This document shows positions 1-5,139 of a stretch of DNA of 8,715 nucleotides, piece by piece. The translations under genes and the position numbers were made by a program. The notes under the pieces are model-generated. The model did not search any database. It was not told the origin of the DNA and was given only the letters and a program-made list of their open reading frames with translations. The DNA comes from an archaeon (GTDB lineage Archaea > Nanobdellota > Nanobdellia > Woesearchaeales > WJKL01): contig JAGVIO010000232.1 of assembly GCA_020056025.1 (NCBI GenBank), positions 1 through 8,715 of the forward strand, read 5' to 3'. Position 1 is the stretch's first letter. Every line of letters begins with the position of its first letter.

Positions 1-2
1 CT

Positions 3-44
3 CCTCACCAAGCTTTCATCAGGAAGATGAAAGCGGAGGTTTAA
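3..44 (+). other. possible 3' end of an upstream plus-strand gene
   Basis: All three plus frames are open from the window edge and close at 30, 44 or 58. The frame ending with TAA at 42-44 gives a natural-looking basic C-terminus (PHQAFIRKMKAEV) with codons like those of neighbouring genes, so it is the preferred reading. The frame closing at 58 (ending GGLINEK) is an alternative. Only the flanking sequence can decide, and no function can be assigned. Confidence 0.25.
13..33. repeat. perfect 8-bp inverted repeat with 5-nt loop
   Basis: CTTTCATC (13-20) and GATGAAAG (26-33) are exact reverse complements around AGGAA. The hairpin ends just before a GGAGGT Shine-Dalgarno-like sequence at 35-40. 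CTCC at 1-4 is complementary to that SD, so an outer pairing that hides the ribosome site is possible. The role is unknown; it may simply lie in the coding tail of an upstream gene. Confidence 0.4.
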
Positions 45-47
45 TAA

Positions 48-134
48 ATGAAAAATGAATTAAAGGTATCGAAGGGAAATAATTACAGGATACGACAGGA
101 AGAGAAATCCCAATTCAGTACAGCACACCTATAA
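48..134 (+). CDS. doubtful 28-aa small ORF with a strong SD
   Basis: An ATG at 48 follows GGAGGT (35-40) with a 7-nt gap, the same arrangement as the strong thermosome ribosome site in this window. It opens a 28-codon frame (MKNELKVSKGNNYRIRQEEK...) ending in TAA at 132-134. The product would be short, polar and basic, with no recognisable domain. It runs 20 nt into the 3' end of the convergent signal peptidase gene. It could be a genuine small protein, the start of a gene decayed by a rearrangement, or chance. Only the SD supports it. Confidence 0.25.
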   Translation: MKNELKVSKGNNYRIRQEEKSQFSTAHL

Positions 135-609
135 CAACTCCCTTGATGTCAGAAAACCTCACTTTCTGAGGGTCAATGCTCCAGCTGTTGTCTCCTTTTG
201 TGGCAAAGTAGATGCCTTTTTCATCCTGTTTTATATCAACAATCCTGTGCACAACATAGCCGTTTATGAAATTTGACCTGTAGGATATTATATCTCCTAT
301 ATGCAGCTGCTCAGCTGATTTTGGCTTGATTTCAATTGAATTTGCATTTGCATCCAGCACAGGATCCATTGAATTTGTGTCAGCAAACTTTGCCCATGTA
401 GCATTCTTTGCCTTTATTATGACATAGCTTCCTTTAATAATTACATCCTTTTCAGAAATCCAGTCTCCTGGCGACTTTATCTCATCTGCAGACAGCGAAA
501 AAGGCTGTTCAGCCCTCAGAGAAGCAAAGCCTGAATAGATTTCGCTGCAGAAAAATCCTAATATGAATACAGCAACTATCCAGATACCCAGATATTTGAA
601 CCTTTTCAC
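115..609 (-). CDS. signal peptidase I (S26B, ER/archaeal type)
   Basis: This is a 164-aa membrane-anchored serine protease of the archaeal/ER signal peptidase family, which removes signal peptides from exported proteins. The N-terminus has one strong membrane segment (about residues 6-26, YLGIWIVAVFILGFF...), placing the catalytic domain outside the membrane. Three family boxes are visible: the Ser box TNSMDP with nucleophile near Ser80, the GDIISYRS...YVVHRI box where His (near 121) replaces the bacterial Lys, and the KGDNS box with Asp near 140. A TTG further upstream would add seven residues. I prefer the GTG at 607-609 because AGGGGGG (615-621) sits just upstream as an SD. On its minus strand the sequence past the stop is T-rich (about 42-62), a plausible terminator. 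The gene stands alone with its own TATA box. Confidence 0.85.
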   Translation of the reverse strand: MKRFKYLGIWIVAVFILGFFCSEIYSGFASLRAEQPFSLSADEIKSPGDWISEKDVIIKGSYVIIKAKNATWAKFADTNSMDPVLDANANSIEIKPKSAEQLHIGDIISYRSNFINGYVVHRIVDIKQDEKGIYFATKGDNSWSIDPQKVRFSDIKGVVIGVLY

Positions 610-683
610 AACTTCCCCCCTACATGACAATAATCTATAAACTAAATCTACCAGAACTCTTTTGCTTAGAAGATAAGAGCGTT

Positions 684-692
684 ATTTAAATA
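684..692 (-). promoter_or_regulatory. TATA box of the signal peptidase gene
   Basis: On the minus strand the segment reads AAATATTTAAATAA, close to an archaeal TATA element. Initiation about 26 nt downstream would fall near 662, giving a leader of roughly 50 nt before the GTG start and its SD. The box directly abuts the REP-like element that begins at 698. Confidence 0.45.
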
Positions 693-697
693 TTTTG

Positions 698-772
698 TCA
701 AAAACTGCGGGCTAAAGACCCAGAGGGTTACTAGAAATGCGTTTCTTTGTACCTGCAGCGTGCAGTTTTTGA
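698..772. repeat. REP-like palindromic element (copy 1)
   Basis: Outer arms TCAAAAACTGC (698-708) and GCAGTTTTTGA (762-772) form a perfect 11-bp inverted repeat. The interior holds a second hairpin, AGAAA-TGCG-TTTCT (733-746), and the core CTGCGGGCTAAAG (705-717), which recurs exactly at 797-809. The nested palindromes between two minus-strand genes resemble an extragenic palindromic repeat or a small non-autonomous mobile element. No transposase is present in the window. Confidence 0.5.
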
Positions 773-780
773 GCATGCTC
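771..780. repeat. 10-bp perfect palindrome between the two REP-like copies
   Basis: GAGCATGCTC is its own reverse complement and bridges the 3' edge of copy 1 and the 5' edge of copy 2. It may be a junction or insertion scar, or a protein-binding site. Nothing more can be said from sequence alone. Confidence 0.35.
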
Positions 781-835
781 AGAAATCGCCTGTTTGCTGC
801 GGGCTAAAGCCCTATGCGCATATGGCAATTTCTGA
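779..835 (-). repeat. REP-like hairpin (copy 2) after the 92-aa gene
   Basis: TCAGAAATCGCC (779-790) pairs with GGCAATTTCTGA (824-835) over 12 positions with one C/A mismatch. Read as minus-strand RNA the odd pair becomes a G-U wobble and the stem is continuous, suggesting the structure belongs to the leftward transcript. Inside are the shared core CTGCGGGCTAAAG (797-809), a GGGC-TAAA-GCCC hairpin (801-812) and the palindrome ATGCGCAT (814-821). It begins four bases after the stop of the 92-aa gene, so it may mark or protect the 3' end of that operon's mRNA. Confidence 0.5.
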
Positions 836-839
836 CATA

Positions 840-1118
840 TCAATATTTTCTATGCTGTTCCTGCACTCTGAACAATTCATTTGGATTTCCGATTATTTTA
901 TACTTGTTTTTGAAATAGAAATACCCATCATTTCTCCTCTCATACAGCAGAAGGCCTCTCTCTGTCATCTTCTCGCCTGAATAGTTAGTGTAAGGCAGGC
1001 AAACCTCATCAGGGCTTTCAGGACAGATTGCATTATTGTCTATGAAAAAGTTAGGAGGTATCATTATTCCGCTTGGATATTTCCTGTTAAGCTCCTCTAT
1101 GATTTTGTTTATGTTCAT
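840..1118 (-). CDS. hypothetical 92-aa protein, third gene of the RHH cassette
   Basis: I do not recognise this family. The 92-aa product is soluble, with no signal peptide or membrane segment. An N-terminal amphipathic helix (INKIIEELNRKY) is followed by a proline-rich stretch with two cysteines (AICPESPDEVCLPY) and a Tyr/Phe-rich, probably beta-stranded part (DGYFYFKNKYKII). The ATG at 1116-1118 has a GAGG SD about ten bases upstream. It lies 34 bp behind the 145-aa gene on the same strand with no promoter visible between them, so it is probably the last gene of a three-gene operon. A structured REP-like element follows directly. A role linked to the upstream toxin-antitoxin-like pair is inference from position only. 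Confidence 0.6.
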   Translation of the reverse strand: MNINKIIEELNRKYPSGIMIPPNFFIDNNAICPESPDEVCLPYTNYSGEKMTERGLLLYERRNDGYFYFKNKYKIIGNPNELFRVQEQHRKY

Positions 1119-1152
1119 ACTTCAGTTGCCTCTTGGTTGATAATCTTTCGTT

Positions 1153-1590
1153 TCATCTTTTCCACTCGCAAACAGGAATATTTTTGTATTTTCCGCCATG
1201 CGCATCTGCCAGTATTTTCCTGACTGTTTTTATATGGCATGCCTCAATAACATTTACTTCAACTAAGTGTTCCAGGCTGACTTCTGGCAGAATCAGGTAA
1301 GCACCGTGATTTGGCTGCTTGTCTAATTCAAATCCAAGGATAACATCTTCCCTGTGACCAGTCTTCACATCTTTGTTCATTGTCAGGAAAACATTGGACT
1401 TTCGCATAAACTCTCTTTCATTATGGACTTTGCGCTCGATTCCGATATACTGCTCATACACTTTCTCTGCATTTTTAGATTCCAATTTTGAGTGAAAGCA
1501 TTTTTTCATGATCTCATAATTTGAAAGCAGAGCTTCATCTTTGATTATCTGGTAAAATTCTATAATTCCGGTAAAATGATGGTATTTCAT
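1153..1590 (-). CDS. putative toxin, possibly ADP-ribosyltransferase-like
   Basis: A 145-aa protein of no family I can name with confidence. The N-terminus (KYHHFTGIIEFYQIIKDEALLS) has the look of the 'H-[FIT]-T ... I-L-K-D-G-L-L-S' opening of DarT/DUF4433-like and other ADP-ribosyltransferase-fold proteins. Acidic residues suited to a catalytic Glu lie in the C-terminal third (LILPEVSLEHLVEVNVIE, about 98-116). The resemblance is weak and read by eye. The start ATG overlaps the stop of the upstream RHH gene as ATGA, so the two are translationally coupled, as in many antitoxin-toxin pairs. A 92-aa gene follows after 34 bp. Toxin activity is inferred from this arrangement; a non-toxic phage-type or accessory protein remains possible. 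Confidence 0.6.
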   Translation of the reverse strand: MKYHHFTGIIEFYQIIKDEALLSNYEIMKKCFHSKLESKNAEKVYEQYIGIERKVHNEREFMRKSNVFLTMNKDVKTGHREDVILGFELDKQPNHGAYLILPEVSLEHLVEVNVIEACHIKTVRKILADAHGGKYKNIPVCEWKR

Positions 1591-1730
1591 CTCTCCTTCC
1601 TCTTCATCAGTTCCTGTAAAGCATATTCAACAACATGCGATTTGTTCCTGAAGATGTTCTCTTTTCTCATGAGTTCAAATATCTTAGAAACAAGCTCTTC
1701 TTCTATTGAAATACTCAATCTGGCCTTCAT
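1587..1730 (-). CDS. ribbon-helix-helix (RHH) antitoxin/repressor
   Basis: A 47-aa protein with the classic RHH plan. The N-terminal strand (KARLSISI, residues 2-9) would enter the DNA major groove. Helix A covers about 10-25 (EELVSKIFELMRKE), and a turn with NKS leads into helix B (SHVVEYALQELMKRK, 31-45). The 'R-x-S-[IV]-S-I ... F-R-N-K-S-x-V-V-x-x-A-L' pattern is typical of CopG/Arc-type antitoxins that autorepress their operon as dimers on palindromes. Its stop overlaps the start of the 145-aa gene (ATGA). No SD precedes the ATG, but a TATA box centred about 28 bp upstream points to a leaderless mRNA. A 14-bp palindrome at 1779-1792 is a candidate operator. Confidence 0.8.
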   Translation of the reverse strand: MKARLSISIEEELVSKIFELMRKENIFRNKSHVVEYALQELMKRKER

Positions 1731-1754
1731 AAGGTGTAACAAGAAGTAATAATT

Positions 1755-1762
1755 GTTTATAA
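1755..1762 (-). promoter_or_regulatory. TATA box of the RHH operon, leaderless start
   Basis: On the minus strand the box reads TTATAAAC, preceded by a purine-rich GAAAGGC that could serve as BRE. The expected start site, about 26 bp downstream, is near 1732, immediately before the ATG at 1728-1730. This fits a leaderless transcript and the lack of an SD. Confidence 0.6.
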
Positions 1763-1778
1763 GCCTTTCTATTATTAG

Positions 1779-1792
1779 CTACTCTAGAGTAG
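1779..1792. promoter_or_regulatory. 14-bp perfect palindrome, candidate RHH operator
   Basis: CTACTCTAGAGTAG is an exact palindrome centred on TCTAGA. It lies just upstream of the RHH-operon TATA box, in the region shared with the divergent AbrB/RelE module. RHH dimers commonly bind such symmetric sites, but which regulator binds here is unproven. Confidence 0.5.
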
Positions 1793-1825
1793 TAATATAA
1801 TATTCTGCCGCCTGATGCTTGCTGC

Positions 1826-1835
1826 TGTCTAGACA
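1826..1835. promoter_or_regulatory. 10-bp palindrome sharing the TCTAGA core
   Basis: TGTCTAGACA is a second TCTAGA-centred palindrome, 45 bp centre to centre from the one at 1779-1792. It lies about 12 bp upstream of the AbrB TATA box. It may be a second half of a shared operator for the two divergent modules. Confidence 0.35.
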
Positions 1836-1846
1836 AAACCGCAACA

Positions 1847-1854
1847 TTTATATA
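1847..1854 (+). promoter_or_regulatory. TATA box of the abrB-relE operon
   Basis: TTTATATA is a near-ideal archaeal TATA element with A/C-rich sequence upstream that could act as BRE. Start of transcription is expected near 1876, leaving a leader of about ten bases that holds the SD AGGTGA (1877-1882) before the ATG at 1887. Confidence 0.7.
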
Positions 1855-1858
1855 CTTA

Positions 1859-1874
1859 GTAAGATTAATCTTAC
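1859..1874. promoter_or_regulatory. 16-bp perfect palindrome, autorepression operator of abrB-relE
   Basis: GTAAGATTAATCTTAC is an exact palindrome filling the gap between the TATA box and the expected start site. A protein bound here would block assembly of the preinitiation complex or polymerase entry. AbrB/MazE-type swapped-hairpin proteins bind symmetric sites in their own promoters, so the downstream antitoxin is the natural candidate. Confidence 0.65.
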
Positions 1875-1886
1875 ATAGGTGAGATT

Positions 1887-2153
1887 ATGGATATTGCAAT
1901 AACTAAAATGAGCTCAAAAGGACAGGTTGTCATACCTGCTGAGATGAGAGAAGGACTTCATGAAGGAGATAAGCTTCTCTTGATCAAGAATGATAATCAG
2001 TTAATCATGAAGAAAGCAAGCGATTTAGATAAAACTCTGAAAGAAGATCTGGAGTTTGCCAAAAGAACAGAAGAAGCTTTCAAGAGATATGAAAAAGGAG
2101 AGTTCATAGAGATGGACTTTGACGAATTCATAAAGAAAGCTAAAAAATGGTAA
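1887..2153 (+). CDS. AbrB/MazE-type antitoxin (SpoVT-AbrB domain)
   Basis: An 88-aa swapped-hairpin DNA-binding protein. Residues about 6-45 match the family: 'MSSKGQVVIPAEMRE...GDKLLLIKNDNQLIMKKA', with the hallmark S-K-G-Q-V-V-I-P and G-D-x-L-x-L. The C-terminal half (about 46-88) is charged and helical (DLDKTLKEDLEFAKRTEEAFKRYEKGE) and ends with an acidic stretch (FIEMDFDEFI). It is suited to wrap and neutralise the toxin. The ATG follows an AGGTGA SD. Its final codons overlap the relE start by seven bases, giving coupled translation. Likely autoregulated through the palindrome at 1859-1874. Confidence 0.88.
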   Translation: MDIAITKMSSKGQVVIPAEMREGLHEGDKLLLIKNDNQLIMKKASDLDKTLKEDLEFAKRTEEAFKRYEKGEFIEMDFDEFIKKAKKW

Positions 2154-2395
2154 GAGCAGCCTTTCATCCTCATTTTGAAAAATTATTTTCCAAAATAAAA
2201 GATAATTCAATAAAAGAGAAGCTGATTAAGCAATTCTTGAAGATTAGGGAAAACCCAGAGATAGGTAAGCCTATGATGCATAATAGAAAAGGCACTAGAG
2301 AAGTATATGCAGCACATTATAGGTTATCTTATATTTACTCAAAACAAGAAGATAAGATTATTTTTCTAGATCTGTACCACAAAGATGAGCAATGA
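2147..2395 (+). CDS. RelE/ParE-superfamily toxin (putative mRNA interferase)
   Basis: An 82-aa toxin of the RelE/ParE superfamily. Two N-terminal helices (FHPHFEKLFSKIKD, SIKEKLIKQFLKIREN) lead into the compact beta-sheet with the family signature: NPEIGKP, GTREVYAAHYRLSYIY and IIFLDLYHKDE. Basic and aromatic residues near R51, Y54, R59, Y63 and H78/K79 are placed like the residues archaeal RelE uses to cut mRNA in the ribosomal A site. The start overlaps the end of the AbrB gene by seven bases. It ends 12 bp before the convergent FttA gene. RelE ribonuclease versus ParE gyrase-poison activity cannot be told apart from sequence by eye. Confidence 0.85.
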   Translation: MVRAAFHPHFEKLFSKIKDNSIKEKLIKQFLKIRENPEIGKPMMHNRKGTREVYAAHYRLSYIYSKQEDKIIFLDLYHKDEQ

Positions 2396-2414
2396 TATTT
2401 CTCTACTTTATTTT
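2396..2414 (+). terminator. T-rich end of the abrB-relE transcript
   Basis: Directly after the relE stop the plus strand runs TATTTCTCTACTTTATTTT. Archaeal termination uses such U-rich runs, and FttA, encoded by the convergent gene, acts at them. There is no accompanying hairpin. Confidence 0.3.
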
Positions 2415-4306
2415 ACCCTCAACACATCCAGATTTCTCGGAGCAACTGTCTCAACCCTGTTCAGTTTGTGCAATGACGAAGACAAATCCAAACATCTTGA
2501 AGCCTCTCCGTGATTTACTATGATTTTCTTTGGCCTTGGATTGCATTTGAATGCAAAGTTGACTAATTGCCTCCTGTCAGAATGCGCAGTTATCTCAAGC
2601 CTGTGCACTTCCATTTTTATCGGAATGACATTCTGCTTCTGTCCTTCTTTGAATATTATCTCTCTTTCTCCGTTCAGTATCCTTCTTCCCAATGAGCCTT
2701 CGCCCTGGTAGCATGTAAAGATAAGAGAATTTCTCTCATGCTCAGCAAGCCTTTTCAGGTATTCAACAGAAGGCCCTCCTACAAGCATACCTGATGTTGC
2801 GACAATGACACATGCTCCTGTCTCTTCAATGACCTGTGTCCTTTCTTTCTGGCTTCCGACATGCTTGAAGCATGGCGCCAAAAATGGATTCTCGTCCCTG
2901 TGGAATATCTGCTTCCTGACATTTGAATTGAGATATTCAGGATATGCTGTGTTGATTGCAGTTATATCCCATACAAGCCCGTCAATATAGACAGGAATAG
3001 GCTCAATCTCCTTATTCTTCATCATCTGCTCAAGCATTATCATTACTTCCTGAGCTCTTCCTGATCCAAGTGTTGGCATGAGGATTTTTCCTCCTCTTTT
3101 CACTGTCTCGATGATTATGTTCTTCAGCATCGCATCTGCTTCGTGCTGCGGCGGCAGTATATTGTCTTTTCCGCCGTATGTGCTTTCCATTATCAGTGTC
3201 TCAACACGCGGAAACTGGGTGTTTGCAGCTTCCAATAATCCTGTTCTTCCGTATTTCATGTCTCCTGTATAGACAATGTTGTGCAGGCCGTTTGCAATAT
3301 GCATATGCACTTCTGCGCTCCCTATTATATGCCCTGCATTGTACAGTGTTATCCTTACATCCGGAGTTATATCAGTGACTTCTTCATAATCAAGAGTGAT
3401 TGTGTGCTTGACCATCTCTTTGACATCTTCTGTTTCAAAAATAGGATCTTTGTTTTCAGATTTTGCAATCTTGATATAATCCAGCAGCAAAAGGCTCCCT
3501 ACATCTCTTGTAGGAGGAGTCATATAGACAGGACCTCTGTAGCCGAATTTGAAAAGATAAGGCACAAATCCAATGTGATCCATATGTGCATGCGATATGA
3601 TAACAGCATCCAGCTCTTTGATATTAAACTCAGGCGCTTCCAAAAACGGATAAGCATCTTCTTCTGATGCCACATTGACTCCGCAGTCAATAATGATTCT
3701 TGATTCAGGTGTCTGCAAAAACAGGCAAGATCTTCCTACTTCCCTCGCCCCTCCTAAGAATGATATTCTGACCCATTCATGCTTCTTTTCCCTTATCCAT
3801 CCATCATAGATTCTGTGTCCTGTCCTGTCAAGGAACTTTCTCCTGTAATCGCTTTCCTGATAAAGGACGCTTCTTATTCCTTCAATTATCTTTGACCTTA
3901 TTGCAGGAGTCCTTCTTATGACAGGCACCCAGAGTGTTTTTGCCCTTATCTCTCTTAGCAATTCACCCTGCTTTCCGATTGCCAAGCCTGGCTTTTCTGC
4001 TTCAATTACCACCTGGCTTCTCTGAGCATCAAAGATTATCTGCGCAATTCCTGCTTCCTCTGCAATTATAGTTCTTATCTCTTTTTCAGCCTTTTCCTGC
4101 TTCATGCATATAGAGGGGTCTGGCCTTAATTCTATTCTTTTCTTGAACTTGTCAACAGTCTCTTTTATTATTCCTTTGTTATCTAAGAAGAATCCCTCAT
4201 CCTTTGTGTAAAGGACAATGTTTGCTCCTTCAAAGCACGCATCTGATATCTTGTCAGCTGGCACTTCTTTTAGTATTTCCTTAAGTATATCTGCCGTTTT
4301 AACCAA
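2408..4306 (-). CDS. FttA / aCPSF1, KH-domain beta-CASP ribonuclease and transcription terminator
   Basis: A 632-aa archaeal CPSF73 homologue that cleaves nascent RNA at U-rich sites and ends transcription. The N-terminal ~150 residues form KH-type RNA-binding modules, with the KH GxxG loop visible as GKQG at 111-114. The metallo-beta-lactamase part starts near 180 (FLGGAREVGRS). Zinc ligands are visible: HAHMDH at 239-244, H326 in AGHIIGS and D349 in TGDMKYG. The beta-CASP insertion covers about 370-570 (MESTYGG, PTLGSGRAQE, VATSGM), and H575 (AHSDRRQ) and H599 (NHGE) follow. Full length for the family. The TTG at 4304-4306 has no clear SD or TATA box of its own, so expression probably depends on readthrough from psmB 95 bp upstream; this pair is adjacent in Methanocaldococcus as well. 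The start is less certain than the identity. Confidence 0.93.
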   Translation of the reverse strand: MVKTADILKEILKEVPADKISDACFEGANIVLYTKDEGFFLDNKGIIKETVDKFKKRIELRPDPSICMKQEKAEKEIRTIIAEEAGIAQIIFDAQRSQVVIEAEKPGLAIGKQGELLREIRAKTLWVPVIRRTPAIRSKIIEGIRSVLYQESDYRRKFLDRTGHRIYDGWIREKKHEWVRISFLGGAREVGRSCLFLQTPESRIIIDCGVNVASEEDAYPFLEAPEFNIKELDAVIISHAHMDHIGFVPYLFKFGYRGPVYMTPPTRDVGSLLLLDYIKIAKSENKDPIFETEDVKEMVKHTITLDYEEVTDITPDVRITLYNAGHIIGSAEVHMHIANGLHNIVYTGDMKYGRTGLLEAANTQFPRVETLIMESTYGGKDNILPPQHEADAMLKNIIIETVKRGGKILMPTLGSGRAQEVMIMLEQMMKNKEIEPIPVYIDGLVWDITAINTAYPEYLNSNVRKQIFHRDENPFLAPCFKHVGSQKERTQVIEETGACVIVATSGMLVGGPSVEYLKRLAEHERNSLIFTCYQGEGSLGRRILNGEREIIFKEGQKQNVIPIKMEVHRLEITAHSDRRQLVNFAFKCNPRPKKIIVNHGEASRCLDLSSSLHKLNRVETVAPRNLDVLRVK

Positions 4307-4331
4307 CTCGTTTATTGTTTTTAATACTGAA

Positions 4332-4355
4332 TTGTTTCAAATTCATAAGAAACAA
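4332..4355 (-). promoter_or_regulatory. hairpin in the psmB-fttA intergenic leader
   Basis: TTGTTTC (4332-4338) and GAAACAA (4349-4355) form a perfect 7-bp stem with a 10-nt loop, ending 25 bases before the TTG start of the FttA gene. In a psmB-fttA co-transcript it could be a processing site or translational control element. No TATA box is obvious in this 95-bp gap. Confidence 0.35.
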
Positions 4356-4401
4356 GCAAAGAGAATTTTCTGAGAAAGATTCCTGCTTGCCTTGAAAATA
4401 T

Positions 4402-5040
4402 TTATTTTAATTTCATATCAACTTTCTTTGTTGTTACTTTCTGGATTCCTTTTTCTGTTATTGTGAATATATCCATTCCGTTTCCAGATGCAATGTCCCT
4501 TGCGATTGAAGTGTTGATGCATCTCTCTGCCAGCTCAGCTCCTTCCTTGACAGTCAATCCTGCCTGGTAAGATGATTCCAATAAGCCGTATACTAATTCT
4601 GATCCAGAGCCTGAGGATACATATTCCTGTATCTCTTCAACACATCCGTCTGGGCTTAAGTCATACAGGTGGAATCCCATGATGTCTTTTCCGCCAACAA
4701 CAAAATGGCTTATCCCTGGAATCATTGAAAAGTTCCTTATATTGTTGTAGACCATTCCTGACAGCAAGTTGACAGCTTCTTTCACTGTTGTTATCTTTCC
4801 TGTCCTGAATTCTTTCAGCCTTATCTCTGCTTTTATGATTTTTGTCAGTAATTGTATGTCTGAAACTGTTCCAGCTATTGTTACTGCAATATTGTCTGAT
4901 ATTTTTAAGATCTTATCTACTTTCTTGCTTGCCACAAAATAGCCTGCTGTTGCTCTCTTGTCTGCTGCTAGTACAATTCCATCTTTGCACATCAGGCCAA
5001 TTGTTGTAGTGCCTGTTTTTGTTTGCTTGTTATCATCCAT
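4402..5040 (-). CDS. psmB: 20S proteasome beta subunit
   Basis: The catalytic subunit of the archaeal 20S proteasome, 212 aa. A short propeptide (MDDNKQTKTG) is followed by the processing site G10/T11, so autocleavage exposes Thr1 of TTTIGL. Counting from Thr1, Asp17 (AADKRAT) and Lys33 (KKVDKI) fall exactly at the expected catalytic positions. The SSGSGSE loop and the R-D-x-x-S-G motif (IARDIASGNG) supply the remaining active-site Ser and Asp. The ATG follows a GGTG SD about eight bases upstream. A strong TATA box at 5124-5132 drives it, with an inverted repeat near the predicted start site. It is first in a probable operon with the FttA gene. The alpha subunit and the PAN ATPase are not in this window. 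Confidence 0.96.
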   Translation of the reverse strand: MDDNKQTKTGTTTIGLMCKDGIVLAADKRATAGYFVASKKVDKILKISDNIAVTIAGTVSDIQLLTKIIKAEIRLKEFRTGKITTVKEAVNLLSGMVYNNIRNFSMIPGISHFVVGGKDIMGFHLYDLSPDGCVEEIQEYVSSGSGSELVYGLLESSYQAGLTVKEGAELAERCINTSIARDIASGNGMDIFTITEKGIQKVTTKKVDMKLK

Positions 5041-5082
5041 GTTCTAACACCCATTCATTGTCATTAGTATCCTTTTAGAATT

Positions 5083-5099
5083 CCTTAACAGAATTAAGG
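5083..5099 (-). promoter_or_regulatory. inverted repeat at the psmB transcription start
   Basis: CCTTAA (5083-5088), loop CAGAA, TTAAGG (5094-5099). With the TATA box centred near 5128, transcription should begin around 5102, so this 6-bp stem sits at the very start of the leader. It could be a repressor site or a 5' hairpin. The overlapping TAAGGTTAA (5095-5103) is also complementary to TTAACCTTA at 5263-5271. Confidence 0.35.
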
Positions 5100-5123
5100 T
5101 TAAACTAAGAGATTATGAAGGAA

Positions 5124-5139
5124 ATATATAAAGGTTTCG
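5124..5139 (-). promoter_or_regulatory. BRE/TATA promoter of psmB
   Basis: On the minus strand the sequence is CGAAACC followed by TTTATATAT, a strong BRE-TATA combination at the expected distance from a start site near 5102. The BRE is provided by the first constant 8-mer of the neighbouring repeat array (AGGTTTCG on the plus strand), so promoter and array are physically joined. Confidence 0.7.

Noticed and set aside
20..60. C/D-box sRNA at the left edge
   Set aside because: GATGAAA resembles a C box, but no matching D and C'/D' boxes occur at suitable spacing, and the hairpin explains the sequence better.
610..630. TTG start at 628-630 for the signal peptidase
   Set aside because: The upstream seven codons contain the SD (AGGGGGG) of the GTG at 607-609, so the longer form is unlikely.
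747..980. 77-codon plus-strand ORF
   Set aside because: It runs over the REP-like palindromes and antisense to the 92-aa gene. It has no SD and reads as low-quality hydrophobic sequence.
2025..2210. 61-codon minus-strand ORF across abrB/relE
   Set aside because: Antisense to two well-supported genes; Phe/Leu-rich mirror of Lys/Glu codons.
3281..3667. 128-codon plus-strand ORF inside the FttA gene
   Set aside because: Antisense shadow of a strongly conserved gene covering the catalytic HAHMDH region; composition rich in Cys, Ile and Phe, with no ribosome site.
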